DNA of 64,000 nt from Rapana venosa. Its lineage: Eukaryota; Mollusca; Gastropoda; Neogastropoda; Muricidae. The notes below the pieces were generated by a model. That model did not search any database, had not been told where the DNA came from, and was given only the letters and a program-made list of their open reading frames with translations. Where the stretch lies: NCBI GenBank assembly GCA_028751875.1, contig CM054140.1, forward strand, positions 32,985,908 through 33,049,907, given 5' to 3'. Positions 38,013 to 47,314 of this stretch are shown piece after piece. Position 1 is the stretch's first letter, and every line of letters begins with the position of its first letter. The position numbers and the translations under genes are program-made.

Positions 38013-38820
38013 GGGCGGAGGGGTTAAACTTTTTTTTTCCAATACTGAACTTTATTTTATTTTATTATTTTTTTTTTAATCATAGCCAGCATCTAAATTC
38101 TAGTCTCTGCCAAATTATCATAGCAAACAAAAATGTCTTAGGCTATAAATGAGTAAACACCTGAAGTAAGCACTACATGAATAACACAGCACAGCAACCA
38201 ACCTTTCAGAGTTCAGGGGAGAGGTGTGACACCCCCCACACCCCCATCTAAAGCGGGGGTCAACCCCCTCAAGCTTAAAAAACAAAACAATCTAGAAAAT
38301 CTGAAATAAAAGAAAACCAACAAAATATAACATAATGTATGAAAGCAATACCCCAAAAATCCCTTTACTGTCCAAAAAACCACCAGTCAAGAAAAAAGTG
38401 TGGCGGTGTTGTGTGAGCCTAAGAGGAAAGTCTTTCACAATATTTGGGATCATTAGCATGTACCTGAAGACCCTTTCCCCACTGGATATGTATAGGATTC
38501 ATACAGACCTCTCAACAGTATAAAATCCAAAGACTTTTCAAGGATTTTTGAAAAAAATAAATTCAAGGGTGTGATTAATACAGTATTATGTTGTAGCCTA
38601 CTATTGCTAAGCTCTATCATTCATTGCCACCCAAAATAAAATTGGCAATATATGAATATTTTTCTGTGTATGTGTGTGTGTTCAATCCACTAACAGATGA
38701 TTACAAAAGCAGTTTAGTCTTATCCAATTTTTTTCTTGGAAAGACATGTGACACTCAATTTTAATTTGGCAATGAACTTGTGTGTGTGTGTGTGTGTGTG
38801 CGTGTGTGTGTGTGTTTGTT
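38013..38820. other. Unassigned; palindrome-rich GGGGGTCAACCCCC segment
   Basis: 38200-38285 has CACCCCCCACACCCCCATCT and GCGGGGGTCAACCCCCTCAA then GCTT, similar to the left end of the hAT remnant (GCAGGGGTCAGGGGGCACAG then CCCCCTGAAGCT). At 38495-38545 ATTCATACAGACCTCTCAAC and GACTTTTCAAGGATTTTTG resemble the TIR end of the element at 47676. Likely remnants of DNA transposons; ends are not resolved. Confidence 0.4.
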
Positions 38821-38821
38821 T

Positions 38822-39044
38822 TGTTTTAGTGAAGTTATATTGGAACATTTAAACAAATATGAAACATACCTTTCTTGTGTCTTTTGGAGATTATGTTCTG
38901 ATCTATTATGTGCCTGTCAGTGTTGTAATTGCCTGTCATGGGATGATTAAAAGTATTTTTGACTGATGTGTGTGTATGTGTGTGTGTGTGTGTGTGTGTG
39001 TTGTAATTGCTGTATGGATGATTAAGTATTTTGTATGTGTGTTG

Positions 39045-39082
<38 letters not shown>

Positions 39083-39285
39083 TCAATGATCCTTACAACA
39101 TTGTATGCTATATATATTGTGTGTTTGAGTGTGTATACTTTTATCTGAAGCTATCTTGGAATGTTTACACCAATATGAAATGTAGCTTTCTTGTGTCTTT
39201 TTGTGATTATGATTCATATCAATGTGCCTGTCAGAATTGTAATTGCCCTTCATGTGAAGATTAAAGCGTTTTTGACTTGACTTAG
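38822..39285 (+). repeat. Dispersed repeat family E, two tandem copies with (GT)n between
   Basis: Copy 1 (38828-38975): GAAGTTATATTGGAACATTT, ATGAAACATACCTTTCTTGT, GTGCCTGTCAGTGTTGTAAT. Copy 2 (39147-39285): GAAGCTATCTTGGAATGTTT, ATGAAATGTAGCTTTCTTGT, GTGCCTGTCAGAATTGTAAT and TTTTTGACTTGACTT. A third copy is on the - strand at 59520-59690. The GACTTGACTT pentamer tail is a typical retroposon 3' end. (GT)n at 38779-38812, 38969-39002 and 39044-39081. Confidence 0.75.
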
Positions 39286-39389
39286 CTCTTAAAAATCTCC
39301 AATTTTCAATGAATACACATTGATTCTGTATGCCTATGTCTGTGTGTTGTGAGAAGGGATCATTTTACTTTAAGCCCTCAAGAAACAAA

Positions 39390-39740
39390 ACAAATCTCTG
39401 CCATGCTGATGATACAGAACTAGTAACTGATAACATTGCAATAATGAAGAGAGTATTACTCAGAATAGATGCAACAGGAAGAAGAGCTGGTCTCAAGCTC
39501 AACGCCAAAAAGTGCTGCATGTTGTCAGAACCAGCTGCCAAACAGAGATGAAATAAAGATTGAAAAAAGTCCTTTAGAATATATCAAAGACTTTAAATAT
39601 TTCTGCTAAGTCAAAACAAATGACGGATCATATACCAAGGACATAAAAACATGAATAGGCATAGCTAAAAGCAGAATGATCCAACTACACACTTGGAAAG
39701 ATTGCAGCATTCCTTACCAGCTGAAAAGGAAAAAATGAAT
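39390..39740 (+). pseudogene. LINE RT fragment
   Basis: NLCHADDTELVTDNIAIMKR (YADD-type box with Tyr replaced by His), RAGLKLNAKKCCML, then in other frames IKDFKYF, DGSYTKDIKT and IGIAKSRMIQLHTWKDCSIP, the thumb region of CR1/RTE-type RTs. Only about 110 codons remain, with several stops. The clade cannot be fixed. Confidence 0.6.
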
Positions 39741-39751
39741 AACTAGCCACT

Positions 39752-40003
39752 CTTGAATTGTATTGTATTGCATTGTACACACTTTAAGACATGACAGATT
39801 TCTCTGCATGAAATTCGGGCTGCTCTCCCTAGAGAGTGTGTATCGCCACAAGAGCAGTGCCACCCAGTTTTTCTTTCTTTTTCTGTCTGCAACTGTATTT
39901 GTTTCCTATCAGAGTGGCTTTCTTTGTACAAAATTCTGCCACAAACAACTCCTTTGTTGCCATGGGTTCTTTACATGTGCTAAATAATTATGTATAACAC
40001 ATG

Positions 40004-40034
<31 letters not shown>

Positions 40035-40162
40035 TTGCACCCAGACCACCACTCACGGTCTTGCGGATGAGGGAAAAGTTTCTGGCCCCAAGGGGATTGA
40101 ACCACCACACACTTCAAACAAGGACTTTTTGCTTTCTAGGCAGTGCTTACCTCTAGACCCCC
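39752..40162 (-). mobile_element. SINE family B, full length
   Basis: Tail (TTGTATTGTATTGCATTGTA) at left, then ATTTCTCTGCATGAAATTCG, GTGGCTTTCTTTGTACAAAA, GTTGCCATGGGTTCTTTACA, ACCTCGGTTTATTGTCTCAT, and a reversed tRNA head at right (B box region GGGATTGAACCACC reversed near 40098-40110, A box CTTACCTCTAGACCCCCATG). It directly abuts the family D SINE at 40160. Confidence 0.8.
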
Positions 40163-40490
40163 ATGACACAGTGGGTAGCATCTTGGGTTATGGACTAGGA
40201 TGATGGGGTTCAAATCCCATTAGAGTCATAGGGATTTGTTTTTTACTTGGCTGGCGCCAGAGTGAGTGTGCTGTGGTCTCACTGGGAAGACTGGAACCAC
40301 ACTGTCAAGCTTCAGGCACTTTGTAGATGGGGTTTGAGAGTGTTGATCAAATTACCTGACCAACACTGCAGGTGTCTGTGTATCTTGGGCCTGGAGGAGG
40401 GGTGCCTGTTCTGGGTGATCCCCAGGGTGTTCAGCAGGGGAACACCTAGCATCGCCACCACCGACAATACACCTTTTTGCTGATGATATA
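40160..40490 (+). mobile_element. SINE family D (copy 1), tRNA-headed
   Basis: Head CCATGACACAGTGGGTAGCA then TCTTGGGTTATGGACTAGGA; B box GGGGTTCAAATCCCATTAGA. The body GAGTCATAGGGATTTGTTTT, AGAGTGAGTGTGCTGTGGTC, TTGATCAAATTACCTGACCA then ACACTGCAGGTGTCTGT matches the head region of the long insertion at 61465. After about 40390 the two copies diverge. Confidence 0.75.
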
Positions 40491-41140
40491 AGAAGTTTTT
40501 CAAAAAATAGTCCAAATCTTTACCTCATCGTCTCTGTCATCATTTAATTTAACCAAATCCAGCCTCTAAACCTCCTCCTCGCTATCACTATCATAAAACA
40601 GCTTGAAGAAATCCTGGCACAATCGCTGGCCACCATTTTTCTTGAAGATGATCTCGACTGGTCCACAAAACAAAAAAGTACCCTGTAAACCAATCAAAAT
40701 CTTTGTTGCTCATGTGTGTTGAACGACCTTCACCCCTTTCTGTGGCCCTACAATGGCCTTAATATTAATTGGGTGACCGTTGAAAGTGAAAGTGAGCTTT
40801 CAATAACAATCACCTACGTCATCCCAGAATATTCCGGGATCCGCCACATGGCTTGGAATGGTCATTCCTGTAATGTTCTGGGAACAGCGCTACTAGGTTT
40901 AATTCCCCTTGTGTAGATACGCAAAAAATCAAAAATCAGAAAATCAAAACATGCATGTTAAAGATCCCGTAATTCATTTCACCTCATAAAAACGGTCTTT
41001 CAAGGCAAGGCTGTGGGAAAAAGAAAAAAAAGGCAGACCCCCAGCTTCTCTCATTGGCAACATCACCGAATCCTGTGGTAAAAGAATCCATGAAGTCAGC
41101 AGGGCCAGCGAAAACCAGAAGAAATGGAGAAGGAGGATCA
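40491..41140. other. Unassigned, with a SINE-like GTTAAAGATCCCGTAAT segment
   Basis: 40920-40985 has ATGCATGTTAAAGATCCCGT then AATTCATTTCA, typical of the 3' body of a widespread molluscan SINE type (compare 42025). The rest shows no recognisable feature. Confidence 0.4.
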
Positions 41141-41142
41141 TT

Positions 41143-41503
41143 CAGGAAGGTGGCAGGTTGGTTAAGATGTTCGCCTGCCAACAAGTAAACCGTGAGGTTG
41201 TGGGTTTGATTCCCAGCCTCGCCCTTTCTTCCCAGTTTGACAAAAAATTCAAACTGAATGTCAAAGTCCTTCAGATGAGACTATAAACCGAGGCCCCGTG
41301 TTCGAACGCATGCAGGACATCTTGCGCACACGCTAAATCCTGTTCCGCTTTTCGGAAGAGTAGGCCATTGTGTGCCGGTGGAAACAGATGACAAAATTGA
41401 CAAAACCGCATGCACATGGGGACTGGATGTAAAAAAGCACATGAGTGCTTATTCCATTATCCTTGATATAAAAGAATAAATACATAAATAAAATAAATAA
41501 ATC
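41143..41503 (+). mobile_element. Chimeric SINE: family C head with family A body and tail
   Basis: Head AGGAAGGTGGCAGGTTGGTT then AAGATGTTCGCCTGCC and B box GGGTTTGATTCCC (41206-41218) match family C at 29265. From 41262 the body is family A: AAAGTCCTTCAGATGAGACT then ATAAACCGAGGCCCCGTG, GACATCTTGCGCACACGC, GTGTGCCGGTGGAAACAG, CTTATTCCATTATCCTTGAT, then (AAATAAAT)n. A direct example of SINE head exchange. Confidence 0.8.
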
Positions 41504-41514
41504 ATTGGGAACGG

Positions 41515-41890
41515 CGGCTAACACCAAACTCAGTGACGCCAACAGGTGAGATACAAATAATGAATAGGATAGGCGACAGAACCACACCTTGAAGAGAAGC
41601 AGTAAAACTTGACTTTTGAAGTCCTGGCAATGAAAGTGTCCTTGCAGTGATGAAGAAGTTCTTGCAGTGATGTAGGTCTTTGAAGTGATGTAGAAGTCCT
41701 TGTGGTGCTGTGTAAGTCCTTGAAGTGATGCAGAAGTCCTTGAAGTGATGTAGAAGTCCTTGTGGTGCTGTGCAAGTCCTTGAGGAAATGAAGACCTGGC
41801 AAAAATATAAATAGGAATACATGACTATCTCAAAATATATGGCTTTGTGTAGGTAATGAGCAAGCCATTTAAAATAAAAAAAATTTTTTT
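41515..41890 (+). repeat. Dispersed repeat with internal VNTR (copy 1; 20-21-bp unit)
   Basis: Flanks GCGACAGAACCACACCTTGA and GGAATACATGACTATCTCAA match those of the copy at 52080. Between them, AAGTCCTTGAAGTGATGTAG and AAGTCCTTGTGGTGCTGTG units repeat about eight times (41635-41795). Both open frames on the - strand here (MYSYLYF..., MPGLHFL...) are shadows. Confidence 0.75.
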
Positions 41891-42024
41891 TAAATCAAGA
41901 AGAAAAGAAACAAACCCTCAAAACAGAAATTCCTTCAACTTGTTTAAAATACACACAATGTGAATGTCACAAATCTCCCAAGAGCAGCACCCTCAGAAAA
42001 CTTTATCAACAGTGTTATATCATA

Positions 42025-42250
42025 CCCTGAAGGATGTTAAAGCCAAGAAGTTCAGACCGTCTGACTGCAATCCTGTGGCCCTATGAAGTTCTGAGTTTGA
42101 GTCTCCGAGATGGCATCTGGTGAATTTAAGGGTGGGGCTTTTTTCTGCGTGTTTTTTAATATTATCTCCAAGGTCAACTTCAAGTACAGACCTACCAGTG
42201 CCTTGGTAGATTACGGAAATATGGACATAACCAGCATGCATCCTGTACAA
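42025..42250 (+). mobile_element. SINE-like element (family F), internally deleted
   Basis: AGTTCTGAGTTTGAGTCTCC (B-box-like), GGTGAATTTAAGGGTGGGGC, CCAAGGTCAACTTCAAGTAC, AGACCTACCAGTGCC, then a jump to ATGGACATAACCAGCATGC. The segment order is that of a widespread molluscan tRNA-SINE, with the part between AGTGCC and the final block missing. The label is from pattern memory, so it is tentative. Confidence 0.45.
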
Positions 42251-42648
42251 AAAAATTAACTGTTCTGAATTCAGAATATATTGGCTGAAGCTAGCGGGCA
42301 GACCTCCTGCAAAATCACAGAGAAAGAGAGAGAGACTTTATTTATTGTCATTGCCCAACAAGGTCTTTTGACAAGAGGGATAACACAAATTAAGTGCAAT
42401 ACCTGATCAGTACAATTAGGTTTGGCAAAAAAGAAACGATCCATCCACTTATAATATACCAATTATTATGTTGGCGACATACAGTTACAAATCATACAAA
42501 GGAAATAAAAATAAAAATAAAACTGAAATGTAATAACAAATTCTGAATTGATCATCCTTTCAAATTACTTGGAAACACTCAAATTACTCGAAAACACATT
42601 GTTCTTTAAAATGATTATATCAATACAATACATATTGATACAACTGGT

Positions 42649-44339
42649 TGTACAAGAAGTGACTGAAGATGAAATCAGAAGAGCAATTTGAACTATGAAA
42701 AAGAGAAAAGCCACGGGGCCATCAGGAGTGGTGACAGAAATGATACAAGCAGCAGGAGAGGAAGGAGTAAAACAACTTACGAAAATATGTCAGAAGATAC
42801 AGCGGACAGAACAAATGCCTGAAGAATGGGAAGACAGTATTACTGTTCCCATTTTCAAGGGTAAAGGAGATGCACTAGTATGTGGAAAATACAGAGGAAT
42901 CAGGCTTCTGGAACATGGCATGAAGATCTGGGAAAAAGTATTGGAAAGAAGACTGAAGAGCCTGAGCAATATTGATGAAAAACAGTTTGGATTCCAGGCT
43001 GGCAAATCAACCATAGATGCAATATTTATTGTGAAACAACTGCAGAAAAAGTATATGGAGAAGAAAAAGAGCTTGACACACATCTTTGTCGACCTGGAAA
43101 AAGCTTTTGATAGAGTACCCAGAAAGGCAATCCAATGGGCCTTGAGGAAACAAGGTATACCGGAGCGCACCATCTCAATGGTTATGACTTTGTACAAGAA
43201 CTCCAGATCAAAAGTGAAAACTATAATCGGGACGTCAGAAAGCTTTGAGATAAAATTAGGAGTGCACCAAGGATCCGCATTGAGCCCTCTGCTCTTTATC
43301 CTCGTGTTGAATGAAATATCTAAGGAAGTGGAGAGGCCAGAAGAGATCTGGGAACTGCTGTATGCTGATGACTTAGTACTGGTAGCTGAGAACAGTGATG
43401 ACGCTACTCAAAGATTTGGCAATTGGAAACAGAGATTAGAACACATAGGAATGAAGGTAAATGTTGACAAGACCAAAGCAATGACAGTTGGAAAAGACCG
43501 CAGAACACATAGAGAGCAAGGCAAATACCCGTGTGGTGTCTGCCACAAAGGTGTAGGGAACAATTCAATCAAATGCTCCAAATGTCAATATTGGTGTCAC
43601 AAAAGATGCTCAAAGCTCAAAAGTCTGAAGAAGGAGGATGGAGTATTTGTCTGCCCCAGTTGTATGAATAAGAAGGGTGAAGACAATATCGATGCAGGAA
43701 AGGCAGAGTTAGAATTTGAACAAGGGAAGATAGAAGTGATAGATGAATTCTGCTACCTGGGAGAGATGATGAGCTGTGAAGCAAATTCTGAGTTAGCTGT
43801 CAGAACCAGGATTGCGAGTGCTTGGAAGAAATGGAAAGAATTGGCAAGTCTGCTCGGAAATCAGAAAATCCCACTGGAGAGATGCTGCCTGATATATAAG
43901 GCCTGCATCAGACCTGTTCTCCTGTATGGCTCAGAGACGTGGGTTTTCACAAAAACTGTTGAACGTTTGTTGAAGAGCTGTGAAAACCAAATGCTACGCT
44001 ACATGACAAAGATCAAATGGGAAGACAGGATCACGAATGAATTATGGAGAATGTGCAAAGTTGATGATCTGAAGTCTGTAGCTAGTACCAATAGACTGCG
44101 CTGGTTTGGGCACGTTCAACGGAAAGCAGACCACCACATCATATAAAGAGCAATGAACTTTGTAGTGGATGGAAAGAGACCAAACGGAAGACCTGGAAAG
44201 ACCTGGGCTGCCTGTCTTGCAGATGATCTTAGAGAAAGGGGCATAAATAAGGAGGAAGCTCAAAACAGAGAGATGGAGAAGGCTCATCAATGTCAAACCT
44301 CCCTTGGGAGAAACATGACAAAAAAGGAAGAAGAAGAAG
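42649..44339 (+). mobile_element. PHD-finger LINE copy 1, 5'-truncated, with 15-bp target duplication
   Basis: ATTGATACAACTGGT occurs at 42634-42648 and again at 44340-44354, right after a (GAA)n tail. This is a textbook target-primed insertion: 5' truncation, simple 3' tail and flanking duplication. The inserted sequence begins TGTACAAGAAGTGACTGAAG and carries the 3' part of ORF2. It interrupts the older LINE on the - strand. Confidence 0.9.
42695..44146 (+). CDS. LINE reverse transcriptase (partial) with embedded PHD-like zinc finger
   Basis: The longest credible open frame in the window, 483 codons. RT order: KATGPSGVVTEMIQAAG (fingers), FGFQAGKSTIDAIFIVKQLQ, HIFVDLEKAFDRVPRKAIQW (palm Asp, about residue 131), GVHQGSALSPLLFILVLNEI, LLYADDLVLVAE (YADD at residues 223-226), MKVNVDKTKAM. 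At about residues 280-322 lies a C4HC3 PHD-like finger: CGVC, then CSKCQYWCHKRC, then FVCPSC. The thumb follows (VIDEFCYLGEMM, LLYGSETWVFT, RLRWFGHVQRKAD). A TGA just upstream (42690-42692, after EIRRAI) cuts the frame from the rest of ORF2; copy 2 shares it. The frame ends 190 bp before the (GAA)n tail, in a shifted frame. Confidence 0.85.
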   Translation: MKKRKATGPSGVVTEMIQAAGEEGVKQLTKICQKIQRTEQMPEEWEDSITVPIFKGKGDALVCGKYRGIRLLEHGMKIWEKVLERRLKSLSNIDEKQFGFQAGKSTIDAIFIVKQLQKKYMEKKKSLTHIFVDLEKAFDRVPRKAIQWALRKQGIPERTISMVMTLYKNSRSKVKTIIGTSESFEIKLGVHQGSALSPLLFILVLNEISKEVERPEEIWELLYADDLVLVAENSDDATQRFGNWKQRLEHIGMKVNVDKTKAMTVGKDRRTHREQGKYPCGVCHKGVGNNSIKCSKCQYWCHKRCSKLKSLKKEDGVFVCPSCMNKKGEDNIDAGKAELEFEQGKIEVIDEFCYLGEMMSCEANSELAVRTRIASAWKKWKELASLLGNQKIPLERCCLIYKACIRPVLLYGSETWVFTKTVERLLKSCENQMLRYMTKIKWEDRITNELWRMCKVDDLKSVASTNRLRWFGHVQRKADHHII

Positions 44340-44354
44340 ATTGATACAACTGGT

Positions 44355-44640
44355 GCTGACTTGACTTTGTCTTAATTGCTGTGCTTCTGTGCTAAACTTA
44401 GCTACAGATTTAATTACATGTTCATTTTCAAATGACATAATAGAAACAATAGCTTGACTTTCTGCTGTTTGTAAACTTAAAAGATAATATTTCTTGCATA
44501 TAATTTCATATGCTTTATAGTGAATCAAAAAATGAATTTCATCAACATAGTGATCACATAATGGACATGGTAACTGTATGGATATTGCAGGCTGGAACCA
44601 TATATTTTTGTGTGCATTGCATAATTAAATCTGTGCCATT
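44355..44640 (-). pseudogene. C-terminal zinc-knuckle of the interrupted LINE
   Basis: On the - strand, CPLCDHYVDEIHFLIHYKAY followed by SLQTAESQAIVSIMSFENEH continues the LINE fragment, with C-x2-C...H spacing. It reads up to the target duplication of the younger insertion at 44354. Confidence 0.6.
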
Positions 44641-45222
44641 TACCAGTAATTATTTTTAGATATTTCTCTCTCTATCTAAAAGACAGATTTAAAAGAAAAG
44701 GACCAGCTGCATTCATTTTTACTCTCACTAATTATATGAATGCCAGTTTTGTTTAAATTAACATAATATAAGCCTATCCTTAAATCCAAAAGAAACTGAC
44801 ACTCATTTCCTACTTCCTGAGACATCCACACAATCCCAAAACCATGTTTACATAAACGTGCCTGTAGAATTTTCAACAGCTTTAACCAATATTTAATAAA
44901 TTTGACAAAAGTTCTTATGAATAAAGGATATCTTCCCATCTCTCCATAGAGTACAGTATTAAATTATTGGCACATTTAAAAAGCTTCATGGAAAATGTAT
45001 GAAAAATTTTCATTTGAGTATGTACATTTAATCCCCATATTTCTGAAACATAATTATGTAAGCAAAGATTCTATTTGGGTGTCAAATAATTTCCAGAATA
45101 GAGAACAGTCTATCAAAATAAGCTTTCATGTTTTTAGGATTTCCTCTACACCTTTTTTCCCCCTTCCCACAAGATTCTGCCATGCATGATTGAGACTTAG
45201 CCTTGATGAAAATATCATCCCT

Positions 45223-45418
45223 AAACATTTGTAAAACGAGGACGACCCAAGAACACTTGGCGTCGGACTGTTGAAGCAGAGCTGAAGACCTTCCAACATA
45301 CCTGGGGAACCATTCAGAAGCTAGCCCAGGACAGACAGGAGTGGAAAACTTTTGTTGCTGCCCTACGTGCCAATAAGGCACAAAGGCATTGATGATGATG
45401 ATGATGAAACATTTGTAA
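45223..45418 (+). mobile_element. RTE-like LINE 3' tail (dead on arrival), with 12-bp target duplication
   Basis: AAACATTTGTAA lies at 45223-45234 and 45407-45418. Between them is a 172-bp 5'-truncated copy matching the end of the RTE-like LINE at 32820-33716 (CGAGGACGACCCAAGAACAC, CAGACAGGAGTGGAAAACTT, AAGGCACAAAGGCATTGATG), ending in (ATG)n. The two copies differ at only a few positions by eye, which suggests a recently active family. Confidence 0.9.
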
Positions 45419-45560
45419 GTATTAACTATTTTGACTTCAGCATTTCCATAAAACCATTTTTCACGTACTAATAAATGTCCACCCATTCTTAGAACAATAA
45501 TGTTTGTTTTATCCTTTTTACTAATAAATCAAATTGATCTGCCTCTTAAGTAGGTAGCGG

Positions 45561-45954
45561 CAGGAAAATTTTTTTTTTTTAATGCAGTTATGGCTTCTTT
45601 TTATTGCTTTAGAAATAAAGATCTTATTAAAAGAAGCATAATATATAAAAAAAATCTTCAATAGCTTTCAAGATATGGCCTTTTGAAGTTTGACACTACT
45701 GTGAAGTGCTCGCATAACATATAATTGGCCAAATTTGACAGATCATATTTCTTTCAAATAGCAAGGTACACCCTTAAATCATCACAGTCTCTCTTTTACT
45801 TACTACACAGAATATGGAAACAAAAAATGAAAAGAATCTAATCAGCAGAAAAAAAATTATGAAGTGCCAAAAATGGAAAAACCCCTTTTTCTAAACTTGC
45901 AAAATTTCACAATGTACCACGTTTGGGACCCATCAGTGGCAAGATTTTAAAAAA
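45561..45954. other. Unassigned A/T-rich spacer
   Basis: No repeat or coding signal is recognised. A TAGGTAGCGG word at 45550 is echoed in reverse as CCGCTACCTA at 51980. Confidence 0.3.
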
Positions 45955-46080
45955 AACTTCTCATCCAGTGTGCACTTGAATCTTATTCTCAGTGATTCCC
46001 AGGTGGGATTAGTGAGTATGAGAGCATGTTCTGGGTGACCAACCCCCAGCTGGCTGATACACAACAATAGCGAAAAATAA
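45955..46080 (+). repeat. Dispersed repeat family (copy 2 of 2)
   Basis: CAGTGATTCCCAGGTGGGAT, GAGCATGTTCTGGGTGACCA and ACACAACAATAGC match the reverse complement of 735-860. Confidence 0.6.
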
Positions 46081-46469
46081 CAAAAACAAAAACCAGAGAA
46101 GTCCATTGATGATGAAGTTAGCCTAATCTTCTTGGAATATTGCCCCACACCTTCATTAACAATGTGGACTTCAGTCTGCGAGAACTGTAAAATGTCAGCT
46201 TCAGAAAGTGTTGACAGATTGTCTTTCTGCTGCTCTTGCACTGCTCTCTATCATATTCTTTAATCTGTGCTCTGGAACACCACCACAGAAGTTATCAAAA
46301 ACTTTTCAGTTTCAGCTCGTTTTCCCATCTTGTTTCAGAAGCTGCATCTGTAGCATAAGTTATTTTTGTTTCTTGCACCTCACCCTTGGGCAAAGAATGT
46401 CTTTTTCAGATCAGCATTGGTGTCATCCTCTGAAATGTTAGAAATAATACATAAATAAATAAATGCAGC

Positions 46470-47310
46470 ATGAGCTTACGAATCTTGAATACGTTCTTCA
46501 AGAAAAAACAAGAGCACTATATCACCTTCAAAAGTGGTGAAGAGGAAATTCTGATTGACTTCATTCTCTTCAAGGGAGATGCTGCAATGGCGACAAACTG
46601 TACAGTTATTCCAGGGGAAGATTGCCTCTCACAGCACAGATTGTTGTGCGCAGATTTTCAAATAAAAGATTAGATAAGACCAAGGAAGAAAGCAATCGAG
46701 AAGAAACTAAAAATTTGGAGGCTCAAGACAAGAACATAGCCTTGGAATATGAGCAAAAAGTGAGAGAAAAAACGGCTGGACAAGACCATGACTGGAACCA
46801 ATTGAAAGAAATCCTCATGGAAGCAGCAAAAGAAACGTGTGGAGAGACCAAAGGAAGACGACATTGACAGAGACAAACATGGTGGTGGTGCGATGCAGTG
46901 ACAGAAGCAATCCAAGAGAAGAAGAAAGCATTTAGGAAGTGGCAGTAAACAAAGATGTTTGAGGACAGAGAGATATACAGGAGGAAATCAAAAGAAGCCA
47001 AAAAAGCTGTAGCCCAAGCTAAAGAAAAAGCGTGGAACAAATGGTGTGTTGGACTTGATACAACTGAAGGTCAGCATAAGATGTTTTGAATTGCACGGCA
47101 GATGAGGAAAGAACGGAAAGACATTAATGTAGCAAAATTTGTAAAGAATGAGTCTGGAAATATGACTGAGAAGTAAAATATTCTGCAGAGATGGAAGGAT
47201 TACTTTCATGATCTGCTAAATATTGAGAATCCTCATGCAATCGAGGAAGTGGAGAAAGTTGAAGGACCTGTACAAAAAGTGACTGAAGATGAAATCAGAA
47301 GAGCAATTTG
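46470..47310 (+). pseudogene. PHD-LINE endonuclease C-terminus and pre-RT linker
   Basis: LRILNTFFKKKQEHYITFKS, EEEILIDFILFKG and CTVIPGEDCLSQHRLLCADF (the SQHR/SDHR block of EEP endonucleases) at 46475-46665. A basic/acidic helical linker follows: RLDKTKEESNREETKNLEAQ, KVREKTAGQDHDWNQLKEIL (46680-46865), then KEAKKAVAQAKEKAWNKW and RWKDYFHDLLNIENPHAIEE before RT. Stops at 46863, 46947, 47087 and 47174 break it. Confidence 0.7.
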
Positions 47311-47314
47311 AACT

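Larger units (their letters stand above)
42315..45560 (-). mobile_element. LINE ORF2 3' end (-), broken by two younger insertions
   Basis: Parts on the - strand: 45560-45419, 45222-44355 and 42648-42315. Translation in shifting frames gives KKDKTNIIVLRMGGHLL, KWFYGNAEVKIVNTYKCLGM then IFSSRLSLNHAW (RT thumb), LFWKLFDTQIESLLTYA, YGEMGRYPLFIRTFVKFIKY then WLKLLK, and the zinc-knuckle CPLCDHYVDEIHFLIHY. The 3' end has TTGTTGGGCAATGACAATAA then ATAAAGTCTCTC near 42320. The gaps are filled by the PHD-LINE copy (42649-44339) and an RTE-like tail (45235-45406), each flanked by a target duplication cut from this element. Confidence 0.75.

Noticed and set aside
37785..38042. Ile/Val/Thr and Asn/Asp frames
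   Set aside because: Produced by the 12-bp tandem repeat.
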